This document shows, one piece after another, positions 1 to 11,890 of a DNA stretch of 64,000 nt. The DNA lies in contig OAPG01000004.1 of assembly GCA_900208305.1 (NCBI GenBank), positions 682,001 through 746,000 of the forward strand. Direction: 5' to 3'. Within the stretch, counting starts at the first letter, position 1. Every line of letters starts with the position of its first letter. Position numbers and translations under genes: made by a program. This DNA is from Melanopsichium pennsylvanicum. Its lineage: Eukaryota; Basidiomycota; Ustilaginomycetes; Ustilaginales. The notes beneath the pieces were generated by a model that worked only from the letters and a program-made list of their open reading frames with translations, was not told where the DNA came from and made no database searches.

Positions 1-2303
1 TTGGCCTCAAAGTACACATCTGGCTTAGCCTCTCCCACATCATAGTAACCTTTCTTACCGCTAATTTCGAGCTCCTTCAACGCCCTATAATGCGACTCGA
101 GATCGGCCTCGGAGAATCCGGTACCAATTTTGCAGATGGTCTGGTAAGTCTCGGAATCGCTATCGTAACAAGCTAGGAGGAAGGCTCCATACACATTCGT
201 TCGTTTTCCTTTGCCATAGTATCCACCAATCACCACCAAGTCAAGCGAATCACCAGTCCCGGCAAGGTAATCCTTTTTAAGCTTCAACCAGTTCATACTA
301 CGCCGACTAGGCTCATACGTCGAATCTGGACCACTCAACATCTTAACCATGAGCCCCTCACATCCTTCTTTGACCGACTTATCAAGGAATACCGAAATCT
401 CTTCGACCGAGTTGCAATCCTCCGATTTGGCAAAGTCGAACTCATCTTGAACTGGCATAAAATGATCCCTTAGTAGCTTCCTGCGTTCCTCCAAGCTCTT
501 CGACAACAAAGGCTCCCCGTTAAGATACAATAGATCGAAGCCGAACAACTTGACCTTGATCTTGATGTCCTCTGCCTTGACATCCTTCCTCTTCCTTCTG
601 GAAAGCTCTTGGAACGGCAAAAGCTTGGCGTCTTCCAATACGCCCGTCTCAGGATTGGTCTCTGCCTTTTTCCATGCCGCCGCCTCGGCATCGAGAACAA
701 AGGACTTGACGTTGTCCTTGATGCATCGAGGAATCTGCTCGACCAAATCCGGATACTTGACTGACATGTTTTCGCTATTCCTCGAGAAGACCGCGAGCTT
801 TCCATCGGGAAGCAAATGAACCTGAGCACGTTCTCCGTCGTACTTGTACTCGCAGGTGAAGGGTTTGCCTTCGAAACGGTCGAGAACTTCGCTGATGGCT
901 TTGGTAGGCTTGGCCAGCATTGGTTTCAACGGAACTCCAGGAGTGAGCTTGCATTGTTCTCTGAGACCTTCGACGCCAGTTTTGAGTAGGGCGGGGATGA
1001 CAAGATCGTAGGAAGGCAGTTCGGAGTACACTGCTTTTACGAGCTCGGTTCCCTCTTCGAGCTTTTTGGCCAAAACTTCTTGGGACAGTTTGCTGACCCC
1101 TTTGCCCAGCTTTGAGATGACGACAGCACGTGCGAGAGATACTAGGATCGAGCGTTCGGCAAGTCCGATCCTGAGCTTCCCCTCAAGACTTCGAATCAAG
1201 AACTTTGGCTCCTCCCCCTGACAGCTTGCAAACAGCTTCTTGATCATCCCAATCTTCCTATCTTGACTCTTGTTCCCACTCACTGCTGCGATATCCTTCA
1301 ATTGCTTGAACACTTGGGGGACCTTTAGGCTCGACACCTTGAACATTGTGGGTTGGTTTTTCTTGCTGTTCAACGCGACTAGGCCGAGATCTCCCAAGGT
1401 TTCCAGGTCCTTTTTTATCCTGGCAACCTCTCGACCTGTGGATTGAGCGATGGCCTTTATGAGAAGGCTTTCACCGATTCCTAGCTCGAGCCCTTCGTAG
1501 TCGGGACAAAGTCGGTTGATGCAGAGATAGACCACCTGAAGAAGGTTATTGGGCGAGCGTGTGATAACGCGGATGAGAAACTGGGTTAGGATCTCGGTGA
1601 TCTCGAGACGTTTGGTGGTTGCCGAGATGTCGGCAAACGTTGAGGCTAGTGCAGAGTAAGGCACCGCTTCGCCTTCTTTCCATAAGACTTTGCCCTCTTT
1701 CTGGGCTGAGACCTTCTGAAAGATGGCCGCCAGCTTCTTTGCTCCTTTCTGCTCCTCCTCTTCAATCGCTTCTTCGTGCTCGTCATCTTCGACAAGGTCC
1801 TCTTCTGGAGGATGCTCGCTGCCTGAGTCGGCATCGGTCTCGCTGTCCGCCTTGGTTGCTTTCTTTGTGACAACATCGTTGGAGGTGATTGGCTTCACTT
1901 TTAGCGCTGGGTTGGCGAACATGGGGGCGACCTTGATTGCTGAAGCGGTCGAAGATGATGCCCCTGCTTTCTCGCCCGTTGCTGACACGGGAGCAACGGA
2001 CTCCTCGTCATTGTCGTCCTCAGAATCACTTTCGACGATCCTTCGCTTCTTCTTCTGTGGTACAGGAGCATTGTCACTTTGTGTGCCACCATTACCGTTT
2101 ATTGCAGATGCACGTCGCTTTGAAGCTGGACTGCTTGCTCTTGCGTCCTCTTTGTCTGGCTGCAAAGCCGGAACGATGGCGTTTGTTGTGGAATTTGATG
2201 GTTTTGGCGCGAATGCGGACTTGAGATCTTGTTGACGAGGTTTGGATCCATCTGCGGACGATCCGCCGCCGAAGAACTTTGCTAATTTCGGCTGGTCCGT
2301 CAT
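1..2303 (-). CDS. CDC9: DNA ligase I, ATP-dependent (5' part; C-terminus lies outside the window)
   Basis: This gene seals nicks between Okazaki fragments and in excision repair. About 767 codons are present, reading leftwards off the window edge with no intron seen. The protein starts MTDQPKLAKFF, so a PCNA-interacting PIP box (Q-x-x-L-x-x-F-F) sits at residues 4-11. A Ser/Lys/acidic disordered tail follows, then the DNA-binding and adenylation domains. The adenylation motif EYKYDGER is present, with the catalytic lysine near residue 487, and further downstream are the ligase motifs around FDLLYLNG, EGLMVKML and WLKLKKDYL. The OB-fold end is missing because of the window edge. The start at 2303 is the first ATG of the frame, but the frame stays open upstream to a TGA at 2496-2498 and encodes a presequence-like stretch (see findings). 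Family assignment is firm. Confidence 0.95.
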   Translation of the reverse strand, partial: MTDQPKLAKFFGGGSSADGSKPRQQDLKSAFAPKPSNSTTNAIVPALQPDKEDARASSPASKRRASAINGNGGTQSDNAPVPQKKKRRIVESDSEDDNDEESVAPVSATGEKAGASSSTASAIKVAPMFANPALKVKPITSNDVVTKKATKADSETDADSGSEHPPEEDLVEDDEHEEAIEEEEQKGAKKLAAIFQKVSAQKEGKVLWKEGEAVPYSALASTFADISATTKRLEITEILTQFLIRVITRSPNNLLQVVYLCINRLCPDYEGLELGIGESLLIKAIAQSTGREVARIKKDLETLGDLGLVALNSKKNQPTMFKVSSLKVPQVFKQLKDIAAVSGNKSQDRKIGMIKKLFASCQGEEPKFLIRSLEGKLRIGLAERSILVSLARAVVISKLGKGVSKLSQEVLAKKLEEGTELVKAVYSELPSYDLVIPALLKTGVEGLREQCKLTPGVPLKPMLAKPTKAISEVLDRFEGKPFTCEYKYDGERAQVHLLPDGKLAVFSRNSENMSVKYPDLVEQIPRCIKDNVKSFVLDAEAAAWKKAETNPETGVLEDAKLLPFQELSRRKRKDVKAEDIKIKVKLFGFDLLYLNGEPLLSKSLEERRKLLRDHFMPVQDEFDFAKSEDCNSVEEISVFLDKSVKEGCEGLMVKMLSGPDSTYEPSRRSMNWLKLKKDYLAGTGDSLDLVVIGGYYGKGKRTNVYGAFLLACYDSDSETYQTICKIGTGFSEADLESHYRALKELEISGKKGYYDVGEAKPDVYFEA

Positions 2304-2553
2304 GATTGTCGTCGCCTCAGCCGCAAGCGTGGGAGAAATCTTCCAGACAGCCCGTTGATCGGATGGCGAGGCGTTGTACAATGATGGCAATTTTGATGGA
2401 TACAGTGCCAAGTGCCGATATGAAAGCAGTGGGTATAGTGAGATTGACGTAGAACGAAACCGCCGCAACTTTTCAGACCTATGAATCAGCTCAGCTCATG
2501 TCGTACATTGGAGGGCTCGCGTGTCTCTTCTGCAGACCAACCAACACTCACAC

Positions 2554-2657
2554 AACGCGCGTTCGTTGTCACCAGGACCCTTTAAGCTCACACAAAAATC
2601 TCTAGAAACGCGTTCCCTCTCATTTACGCCAAGTCCAAGTTGCAAATTTTGACGCGT
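2554..2657. promoter_or_regulatory. Cluster of MluI cell-cycle box (MCB)-like elements upstream of CDC9
   Basis: Two exact ACGCGT hexamers lie at 2608-2613 and 2652-2657, and the palindrome AACGCGCGTT, with an ACGCG core on each strand, lies at 2554-2563. All are 250-355 bp upstream of the CDC9 start. MCBs are the known binding sites of the MBF (Swi6/Mbp1-type) G1/S activator, and yeast CDC9 is a classical MCB-regulated gene. Function here is inferred from that parallel and the clustering. Confidence 0.6.
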
Positions 2658-5029
2658 TGCGTTGCAAGGAAAAAAAAACACGGTCTTGCTCTGCTCTACC
2701 TCACACCACATTGTGGCTGTACAGCTGTACAACATTCTTCACCAAAGAATGTTGGTATTTGTTTCTGCTCATAATGACCTGTTGATGTTGATACAAGTGC
2801 AGAAGGTATGTGAACTTGATCGGATTTCGATGAAAGAACCCTGGATCTCCATAAGCGCAGTACAGGTGGTCCAAGTCGAAGAAACATACTCTAGTGTTTG
2901 CATGCTTAGAAGTCAGAGAGCAATCAACTGTACAAGGGCAATAATACAAAAAGCTAGGTAGACAAAGACGTTGCAACATTACAACAAATTGTCAAGAGGT
3001 TTGGTACGACAAAACAGAGTCCAGAAAGTTGGTCACGAAAGCAATTTGTTCACAGATTCAGTGAGCAATAGCTTACAATGCTTGCTCCCACCCAGTTCAA
3101 ATACAACAACTGTGAAAACACACTCTGATTCAAGTCTTTGTCTCCCGTTTGAGCATTCGTATACACAACGACGGTGACTCCAGAGATGCAAACTTGAACG
3201 GGAAGGTGACCTGCGGAGAAGGCAAAGATGGGGTTGGCCTTTGAGTTGAAGTTGCAGCAGATCTCACGATCACGGTCACGGTTAAGGTCACTTGTCGAGT
3301 TCGGCGTCCAGATCGCTGTATTAGATGCCTGATGGCGACTTGGTTGTGTGCTGCTTTGCGATGGCATCGCATATCGTAGATTACTGTACATACATAAAAT
3401 CGCATTTTCTTTCCTTTTGGCTGGGGGACTGAATTGAAGAGAAGAGCAGCAGGGCGAACAGAAGCCTGCAGTTCAATTCCAGTCAAAAGACACCGAATTC
3501 AGAAGAGTAGAAGATTGTCCACACTCACAGACTCCTATGGATGGTTCAGGGCTGCCTGCTGCTCCGAACAATCCAATAACGGGCCCCCTTCCGACACCTT
3601 TGTTGCGAGTACTTTGTGTTTTTGAACAATTTTCCCTTCTAATTTCCAGAGCCGAAAGAGGGTTGGTTGAGACAGAGAGAGAGAGATGGCTTGGCTGGCT
3701 GGCTGGCTGGCTGGCTGCGCTGTTGCGCCGTTGCGCATGGCGTGTGTTCACCCGTTACGCGAGGCTTCCAACGTGCCGATTTTTGACATTCGAAAAGGCA
3801 GGGCCCCTCTTTCAGTTTCTCGATTGAATTCCCTTCGCATCGACACAGCAGCGGCAGCATCAGTAGCTAGCTGTCCCTGCAAAATGCTAATTTTCTGAGC
3901 GCGAGCCAGCCTACCAGCCAGTCAGGCAGTCAGTCAGCCTCTCTCTTGTGTTCCCAGTGCTTGCTCTGCTTGCTCTGCTTGCTCGCAACTGGGCCTGACC
4001 GTCAACTAAGCTCACAGTCCAAGTCTGGGTGTTTGTGCCGGTGCAGCAGCTGCCGATGGCTCTTGACACACACAGACACAGACACACTTTCTCGCATCGG
4101 AATCTATTCATCTCCCCTCTCATCGTCCGTGCTCCTCCCTGTCCTTCATTTTCTTTTGGCTCGCGCATCGCTCTCAATCCACCCGGAACACTCACTCAGC
4201 CACTCATATGGCACAGCTCTCAAGGCCGCATCTACCCCACCATTCTTGTTGACCACATCGGCCCGTATTCAACGACCAGGATCTCTATCTCGTTCGTCCG
4301 CTCATCCATTTGCACACCGTCAGTTGGTTGCTCACCTCGGCACCTCGTGCCAGCTACATCGATATCCTCATAGCTCACAGCACAGCACCACGTTCCTACT
4401 CGATTGTATGCAAACACACAGGTGACGCAAAGACCGCGGTCATCCACACTCGCGCACGCAAATCGAGCTTGGTGCCATCCATCCCGCAGACATACTGTAT
4501 ACTTTGCCTTCAAACATTTGGCCTGGTACTCTGTAGTACGCAGCGGTTCGTCGTGCCGCGTTCGTCTGTCCCACATTGCGTGCAGTTTCATCAGCCTGCA
4601 GCTTCAATTCTACAGTCGACACCTCGTCGTTCTGAACCTGTCTGCCGAGTTAGTCGACCAGAAAAGCGACCAACTATTCAGCCCCGTCCGTTCTCCATCA
4701 ACGTACTGTACTCTCAAAACATATTGAACAGACCATTTTCTACCATATACACCCGACCAATGCTGTCTCGTCACAGTGGGCAACCCTAGATTCGTTTCTC
4801 TTCACCTTTCCGTTTCTTCAGTGGACTGAGCAGTTTCACTCATTCACACCATTCACAAAGCGAATCAACCTTGCTGTTAGCAGTGATAGAGGCGTCGAAA
4901 GCATCTGGAAGTAGCTTCAACCGTTCTTCAACACTTCATTACACCTACGCAACGCGAAGGAAGAGATCTTCGCCCAAGTCTGGTCGTACTCGCCAGTGTC
5001 ATCTTCCATTGCCATTCTACAACAGCGAG
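2658..5029. other. Intergenic region between divergent CDC9 and KIN1
   Basis: About 2.4 kb separates the two divergent genes. It contains only short, overlapping open frames on both strands with no recognisable domain. Simple repeats are present: GGCT repeats near 3690-3715 and CTTGCTCTG repeats near 3958-3985. The part from about 4000 is pyrimidine-rich on the + strand and resembles a long promoter or 5' leader for KIN1. The KIN1 frame is open upstream to 4871 but has no ATG before 5030. Confidence 0.5.
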
Positions 5030-6212
5030 ATGCACCCGAGGCAGCCAAGTGGTCCTGGCTCAACCGACGCCATGGAAATTTTTGATCGCATGCACTCTCC
5101 AAAGCAAGAGCTCGACATGTCTGACGGTTTCGCCGGTGCCATCCCTCCCACGGTCGATCAGCATCAGCCGCTTTCAAGCGTTCCCGAAAATTCACAGCTC
5201 GACACCCAACAGCTGGCCTCTGCAAACGCATCACCATTCGTCGATGCCAGCGCGTTCGACCCCAGCACGTCACAGATTCCACCGCACGCTACACAGCACG
5301 AGAGTCCTAGCGGGAGGCGTCTAGACAAACTCGCGACCAGCTCATATGGCCTGGTTCAACCCGCCGGACGCCCTGATCCATCAGCTCGTAGATCCTCCGA
5401 CGTCGCGAAACCGCTCCCTGGTCTTCCAGGCGGCCCTCCGACGAACGCTGAACAAGGTCACCTTCCTGCAATGAGCAATGGTGCCACATCATCGGCATTT
5501 CCGCACCCACCATCGAACGTAAGCGATCTGGTGAACCATCGGGCACCTCCTGCTGACATCGTGCCGCCTCAACACATTCCTCGGCCGGTTGGCGGCCCAA
5601 GCGCGCATGCAGGTTCGGCTTCGGTTTCTCCGATGCGCACACCGCCAAAGCAGACTGCATATGACTCTGTTGCCGGGGTCGAACCACTGCGCATGCCCAA
5701 CTCCATTTCCATGGGTCCGCTCTCTCCACCAGAGTCGGACCCACACCGCTCCATGATGGACAGCAACCGCAACAGCATCGATGACATTCGCCGCAACCAC
5801 GCTGCCAGGGCAGCTAGACGCCAGTCGCACCAGCCTTCCCCTAGCGACTGCCGCACTAGCAACGGACTCGTCTCGGATGCCGCATTCACGCCCACCCGCG
5901 GTCACGGACACTACCAGAGCGAGGCTATTTCAGCCTTCCCCGCGTCGGCTGATGCTCCACAACGGTACCGCAGCGGCATGGCATTCGAGCCACCTCGCCC
6001 AGCCAGCGTGTTGGAAACCCGGGCCGCTAGAATGGAAGCTGCTCAGCGTCAACAACAGCACACGCGCGTGGACGAAGGCAGCAGCGACACTTTCGATGCA
6101 ACAGATACATTCACTTCCTCTCGCGACACCAATGTCGATCGTGCTTCCCAGCAGCAGTTGCAGCTCCGAGCTGCGCAAGAGCAGGAGCTCGAACGCCAAC
6201 GAGAGCTTCAGC

Positions 6213-6263
<51 letters not shown>

Positions 6264-9200
6264 TTCGCGAGCAAGAGCAAAGAGAGCAGGAGCGTCAACG
6301 GGAGCGCCAAAGGCTGAAAGAGAAAGAGCGCGAAAAAGAGCGCGAGCGTGAAAAGGAAAAGGAGCGCGGAGAACGTGAACGTGACCGCGAGCGACGCAGT
6401 CGACGCCTCTTGGGTGACTATGCTCTTGGCAAGACCCTCGGTGCTGGTAGCATGGGCAAGGTCAAGCTTGGTGTGAAGATGGGTAACGGCGAAAAGGTAG
6501 CCATCAAGATCATCCCACGTCACACATCCATGGCTGCTGCTCAATCGCCACGGGGTGCAGTGGATGAAAATGGCAAGCCGCAACCGCCCCCGCCTCCTCC
6601 CACAGCTTCGTTCCTCGCCAAGGCCGCTGCCAAGGACCAGTCCAAAGAGATCCGTACCATCCGAGAAGGCTCGCTCCAGATCCTCCTGCATCATCCATAC
6701 GTCTGCGGCATGCGCGAGATGATCATTCACACTAACCATTACTACATGGTCTTCGAGTACGTCAATGGAGGTCAGATGCTCGATTACATCATCAGTCACG
6801 GCCGTCTTAGGGAGCGGAGCGCTCGCAAATTTGCTCGTCAGATTGGTAGTGCGCTGGAGTACTGCCATCGCAACAGCATCGTACATCGTGACTTGAAGAT
6901 CGAAAACATTCTTATCTCCAAGACGGGCAACATCAAAATCATCGACTTTGGCTTGAGCAATCTCTTCTCGCCTCACTCGCATCTTTCCACTTTCTGCGGC
7001 TCGCTCTACTTTGCCGCACCCGAACTGCTCAACGCCAAGGTCTATACCGGCCCGGAGGTCGATGTTTGGTCATTTGGTATTGTGCTCTACGTCCTGGTCT
7101 GCGGCAAGGTGCCGTTCGATGATCAGAGCATGCCTGCTTTGCATGCCAAGATCAAGCGTGGCCAAGTCGAGTATCCTGCCTGGCTCAGCGGCGAGTGCAA
7201 GCACATTCTGTCGCGCATGCTTGTCACCAATCCTGCCAACCGAGCCACCCTTGCAGAAGTGCTAGCGCACCCTTGGATGGTCAAAGGTTACGAAGGTGCT
7301 CCCGACCCACACCTTCCGGAACGCACACCGCTGCGACCCACCAACTTGGACCAAGAAGTCATCAAAGGCATGACAGGCTTCGAGTTCGGTACTCCTGAAA
7401 CCATCACAGCCAAGCTCATGGAAGTGTTGACAAGCGAGGCATACCAAACATCGTTACACCACTGGGAGCTCAGAAACTTGCCTGCCAGCCTTAACGGGCT
7501 CAGCACAGCCGGCAACAGCGGGTCCTCGCTCGACTCGCCCGCACTCAATCGCTTGCCGACACGAGGCAGCTTCTCAGCAACCGGAGGTAGCGACACAGTC
7601 AAGTCCAAGACAGGATCTCGAAGATTCTCTGGTATCGACTTCTACAGGAAGAAGCTCACCACCAATCCGCTCGCAGCTGCTTTCGGTAGCAAGGACGATT
7701 CGTCTTTGGGTTCGACCAATGGCAGCTCGAACGGTCTTGGCGCAGGCACCGGGCTGATGCCATTTGGCAAAGAGCCTCTGGATCCCACACGAGGCTTCCA
7801 CCCTCTCATCTCAATTTATTTTTTGGTGAAAGAAAAGATGGAGCGCGAGCGGCTGTATGGACACTCGTTCTTTGCTTCGTCCAACCTCTCGCTCACGGGT
7901 CCTCCGGTCCCGCCGCCAGGTACTGGTGTTCGAGCCACGTCTGCCGGTGCAATGCCTACAGCCGCCGATATTCCGCAAGAAGCACTGCGCGTACCTGAGG
8001 TACCACATGTGTCACACCGTGCGTACGACCCTTCTCGACAAGAAGGAGCTCTGGCTGCCCCCGCCGCGCCTCGCGCTGCAGCAGTCATGATGCCAGTCCC
8101 GGCGGCACCCACACCGGTCTTTGACTCGCGAGAAAAGTCGAGACCCACAGGCATGATGGCCGGCCCACCACGTGCTCGAGCTAACGCCGAAGATATGGAA
8201 GCAGCTCTGCGCGAAAAGGGCTTGCCTTCGCCAAGCGAAGCAGCTTTCGGTCCCAGCATCAGCGGGATGACGCCCGTACCTGCCGCAAGTGCTGGTAGCA
8301 AACAACAATCCTTCTCGATTGCACCGCCCTTGGCCGAGGTTGCTACTCCTCAACACCATCGCCATTCCATGATGGTGCCAGACTCCAGCATGGGTGTAGC
8401 CAATCACCACAAGAGGAGTGTAAGTCTCACCGCGCGTCGACCCAGCACCGCTGAGATCGGTGTGGCAGCTGGAAGGACGTCTGGTGTGAGCGCTGAGCCC
8501 GAAGCAGCCACAGTGAACTCAAGAAGGATGTCGACCATGTCTCCCGCGCGTTCGGACAAGAGGCCATCGCAACATATGAAAACGCCTACCAAGTCAGAAG
8601 CCAGTACAGTCGCATCTTCGCCTGCTCCAGCTCCCGCTACGAGCTCGACGCTAGGCTACGGTGCAACGTTAGCGAGAAGATTCAGTTCGTTCATGAGCCG
8701 CTCCCCTTCGCAGCCACTAGATGCCGAAGCGAGAGAGCGCAAGAAGCAAAGCAGGATGAGCACGGGTGGTATGCTGGTCAGCACCCCCCAATCACAGCGA
8801 AGAGGAAGTGCACATATGGCACTCAGTGGTGTCGAGGAGGCCGACCATGGAGCTGATGTGGACGCGTACGATTATGACGAGGCGGAAGGAAACCTCGCGA
8901 CACACGACGAGGATGTACCTCTCGGCAATGGTACCATGGTGCGTCGTTCGGGCACTCTAGGTGACATGCCGACACGCACAACAGGAAGGAACGCGAGGGA
9001 AGCGAGCATGGGTGCGGCTTCTGTGGGGAGGGCCGCCGGTCTTTCCATGTCTCCCACTTCCTCTGCAGCGAATGCGGGGCGACGTCCCAGCACTGGTATG
9101 TCCATGTCCACCAGTACGCCGTTGAACGTGTTTAACGCTGCTGGACGTGAGGGAAACGCCGCTGGACGACCAAATGATGGCCAAGTGTTTCCCTCGCAAC

Positions 9201-10243
9201 AGATCAGTCCTAGCAACTCGGGTACCGGATGGATGGGTCCTTCTAAACCCGGTCAGGCAGAAGTGCTTCCTAATCTCACCACTCGTCGTCGATTCGGTGG
9301 AGGAGCTGCTTCACCTTCCACCTCTCCGTTTAAGTCCACCAATGCTCAGCAAGCCAACGGCACCAATGCGAGCGAATCCAGCAGCTCGAAGCCCATCTTC
9401 CTCAAAGGTCTTTTCTCTGTGCAAACCACCTCGACCAAACCTCGCACTGTTATTCACGCCTCGCTTGTCAAGGTGCTCGACCGCATCGGTGTGCAATACC
9501 GCGAGATCCGCGGAGGCTACGAATGCGTGCATCTGCCCAGTCTCGACTTTTCTGGATCGGACTCGTTGGGGAGGGGAAACGCAAGAATTCCTCTCGAGAT
9601 GATGGCTGCTGCGGCTGCAGCTGAAGCTGAAGCGGCTGCTGGGGAGAGGTCGCCTACTTCTGAAGAGAATGCAAGGCAGCCAAAGAGGAAGCCGAGTAGG
9701 TTGAGTTTTGTCAGTGGCAGGTCCAAGGATAAAGAGAGAGCGAGGCGGGAAGGAAGCGTCGCGGATAGCATTGGTCATACTGCGATGGGAGGAGGCACTG
9801 TTAGGAGTAGGACGTCTAGTTTGACGAGCAGTGCCGTCTTCAACGCGACAGGTGCGCCAGAAGGACCCAGTCCTCCCTTGCCACCAAAGAGTGTGTTAAC
9901 CATGAGTCCTCGACAGAGGGCTGATAGTATGGGCGCAGGTTCATTTTTAAATCACCAGAATGCGATGGGGTCGAGAGACTCGAATCTGGTGCTTGACACG
10001 ACAAACACGGCTGGTGCAGGTGCGGAAGTCATATCGCCGGTCCCGGTCGTGGGCGGAAACGATGGTTCGGCAAAGACCATGAATGCTGCTCAAGCGACAG
10101 AGCTTGCGGTGAGGTTTGAAATCTTTGTGGTCAAGGTGCCATTGCTGTTGGGTGTCAACGGTCTGCAATTTAGAAGAGTGGGTGGTAATCCTTGGCAGTA
10201 TCAGATGTTGGCAAAACGAATTCTGCAGGAGCTCAAGCTTTAG
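5030..10243 (+). CDS. KIN1: Ser/Thr protein kinase of the fungal Kin1/Kin2 (PAR-1/MARK) family
   Basis: A 1737-residue kinase; this family controls polarity, exocytosis and ER-stress responses at the cell cortex. The order is: a long disordered Pro/Ser-rich N-terminus; 16 glutamines (about residues 396-411); a highly charged Arg/Glu/Lys helix; the kinase domain at about 464-750; a long low-complexity middle; and a C-terminal KA1 domain ending in the diagnostic QELKL. Kinase landmarks are the glycine loop [28 protein letters not shown] and the activation loop [14 protein letters not shown] polyproline insert lies between the ATP-binding lysine strand and helix C. KA1 binds acidic phospholipids in relatives. 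The start chosen is the first ATG in the open frame. No intron is needed. The very long tails are common in basidiomycete homologues. Confidence 0.93.
6215..6262 (+). repeat. In-frame (CAG)16 tract in KIN1
   Basis: Sixteen uninterrupted CAG codons encode a pure glutamine run just before the charged helix and the kinase domain. Such pure trinucleotide runs are expected to vary in length between strains. Confidence 0.9.
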
Positions 10244-10741
10244 GTCGCCAGAAAAGCAAAGTGGAAAGATGATTCTGTTATGTTAGCTAGCATACTTGCA
10301 ATGGTTGATTTTATTTTTGCTTTATTTTCTTTGCTACGATAAAAATAGAGTGGTAAGGGTTGCCCTGGTGAGCTTGACTCAGGGTTGATTTGTGATAATG
10401 ATTGTGGTGACATGCTAGGAGACTGAGTAGAGACAATGGGCGTTGAAGCAATTGTAGGTCTAAATGGTTCTAACACCGTCAATTTCTGCTGGTGATTAAT
10501 CTGGTTTATTGGACAGGATGGACAAGCAATGTGGCCCATTTTTTTTTTTTCATGCTCGGATCTAGGCCAAGGGGCCCATGCAGGAAACAAATGATGACTA
10601 AGACTGACAAACAATGAATGGATTGGGGCAGGGTGCTGAATGGGACTGCAGGGGGAGGAAGGGGAGTGAGAATGGCTGATTGGGGTCAAGTGAGTGGCTT
10701 GCGGCTTGTGGGCCAAGCCTTCAGGCTAATGCATGATCTAA

Positions 10742-11195
10742 TTGCGGAAGGGTGTTAGTGCCCCACCAACCGTAGTCCAAAGAGTGGGCGCTCGGCCCCC
10801 CTCCCGATTGAGCGATCGTCGCGATCGAGCCCCGACCGACCCTCTCCGGACCCCTCGCAGAGGAGCGGTCGGCCTAACACGATCCTCCTACCGCCCAACC
10901 GTGGCTGGCCCCTCCGTAAGCAGAATACGACCGTCGGCAATCTAACATTGTAGCGCCGCGGTGGGAGGTGGTCGATAGTTCTTGGACCTTACCACCCCGC
11001 CCCCGCCTGACATGAGGTTGCCTCCGGACCTCGTCGCATGTATTACTTAGTTAGCTCTATAGCAACGCAGTAGTGTGCTCTGACCCCCGACTGCCTGTGT
11101 TGCCTACGCCTACGACCTCTCCGTACCCGTAGACCCTATTCCGGCTGTAGCCGCCCCGCGGTACCTAGACCCTACAGCCTTAACAGGCCAGTGGA
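10742..11195. other. GC-rich non-coding block, possibly the 3' part of the adjacent dead element
   Basis: This stretch is noticeably more G+C-rich than the AT-richer sequence before it (10244-10741 holds only the KIN1 3' region). It has no credible open frame. It contains the inverted repeat CGATCG-TCG-CGATCG near 10812-10826. Its position directly downstream of the LINE remnant, in that remnant's reading direction, suggests it is a retroelement 3' UTR. I found no poly-A tail or target duplication, so the limits are uncertain. Confidence 0.3.
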
Positions 11196-11890
11196 TGAAA
11201 ATCAAATATTGAGGAACTTGCCTAGAAGGCAAGCAGTGTTGGCCCAATTAGCAATCTGCTTGAGAGAGGTGAGGGGATGGCCAGCAGGTAGTGCTCCAAG
11301 GTCCCTCAGGGCCTCTTCCAGTTGTGATTTGGCTGACACCATCTTCTGGCAGCACAGGAGGTGGCAACAATCCTCTTGTATGCTGCAGGCCTTGCATGTG
11401 CCATCCTCACCTGGAATGCACTGCAGTTGGAGGGGCAGTTGGTGCAGAGTTGCGCAATAAGTGCTGACCTCTCCTGGAAAGGCTGTGATAGAGCTTGCTG
11501 GTAGTGCCAACGCAAGGAGTGTTGAAGCACTTGAGACCAGTGCCCTTTAGTGAGCACAACCATCTCTGGGACCACTGCTGGAAAGAGGAGTTGCAGATTG
11601 TGTTTCTAACAGCAGCTGGCTCTTGGGTTGGTGCCTGGATGTGGTTGCGCACATTGGCAGCAGCTTGGGCAAGCTTGTCAGCCTGTTCATGTGCATCAAC
11701 ACCAAAATGGCCAGGGACCCAAACAATCACAGCACAAGAGCAATGGGCAAGGTGTTGAATGTTGGAGATGTCAAGATCACTGGAGGGCCCAGAGCCAATG
11801 GCGGTTACTGCAAAAAGATTGTTGCAAGAGATGTATATGCCTGGAATTTCAAGGGGATGCGGGACGGACGCGCGTCTAAATACAGTCATC
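11196..11890 (-). pseudogene. Truncated, frameshifted LINE (non-LTR retrotransposon) 3' end: RNase H and terminal zinc-like region
   Basis: On the minus strand a 160-codon frame (11407-11889) contains VIVWVPGHFGVDAHEQADKL. This is the signature of the RNase H domain found near the C-terminus of fungal and insect LINE pol proteins (WVPGHxGVxGNExADxLA). The downstream LINE tail, with Cys/His residues of the CxxC...H...C type followed by an AL-rich end, continues in another frame (11202-11510), so at least one frameshift separates them. There is no reverse transcriptase or endonuclease upstream. It is a dead fragment lying only about 120 bp before the pirin promoter. Confidence 0.65.

Noticed and set aside
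3946..4789. Overlapping 107-159-codon frames upstream of KIN1
   Set aside because: They lie in C/T-rich leader-like sequence, in several frames at once, with no recognisable domains or splice pattern into KIN1.
5930..6982. 350-codon open frame antisense to KIN1, Leu-rich
   Set aside because: It is the reverse complement of the CAG/GAG-rich charged region and kinase domain of KIN1. The poly-Leu run is the complement of the CAG repeat.
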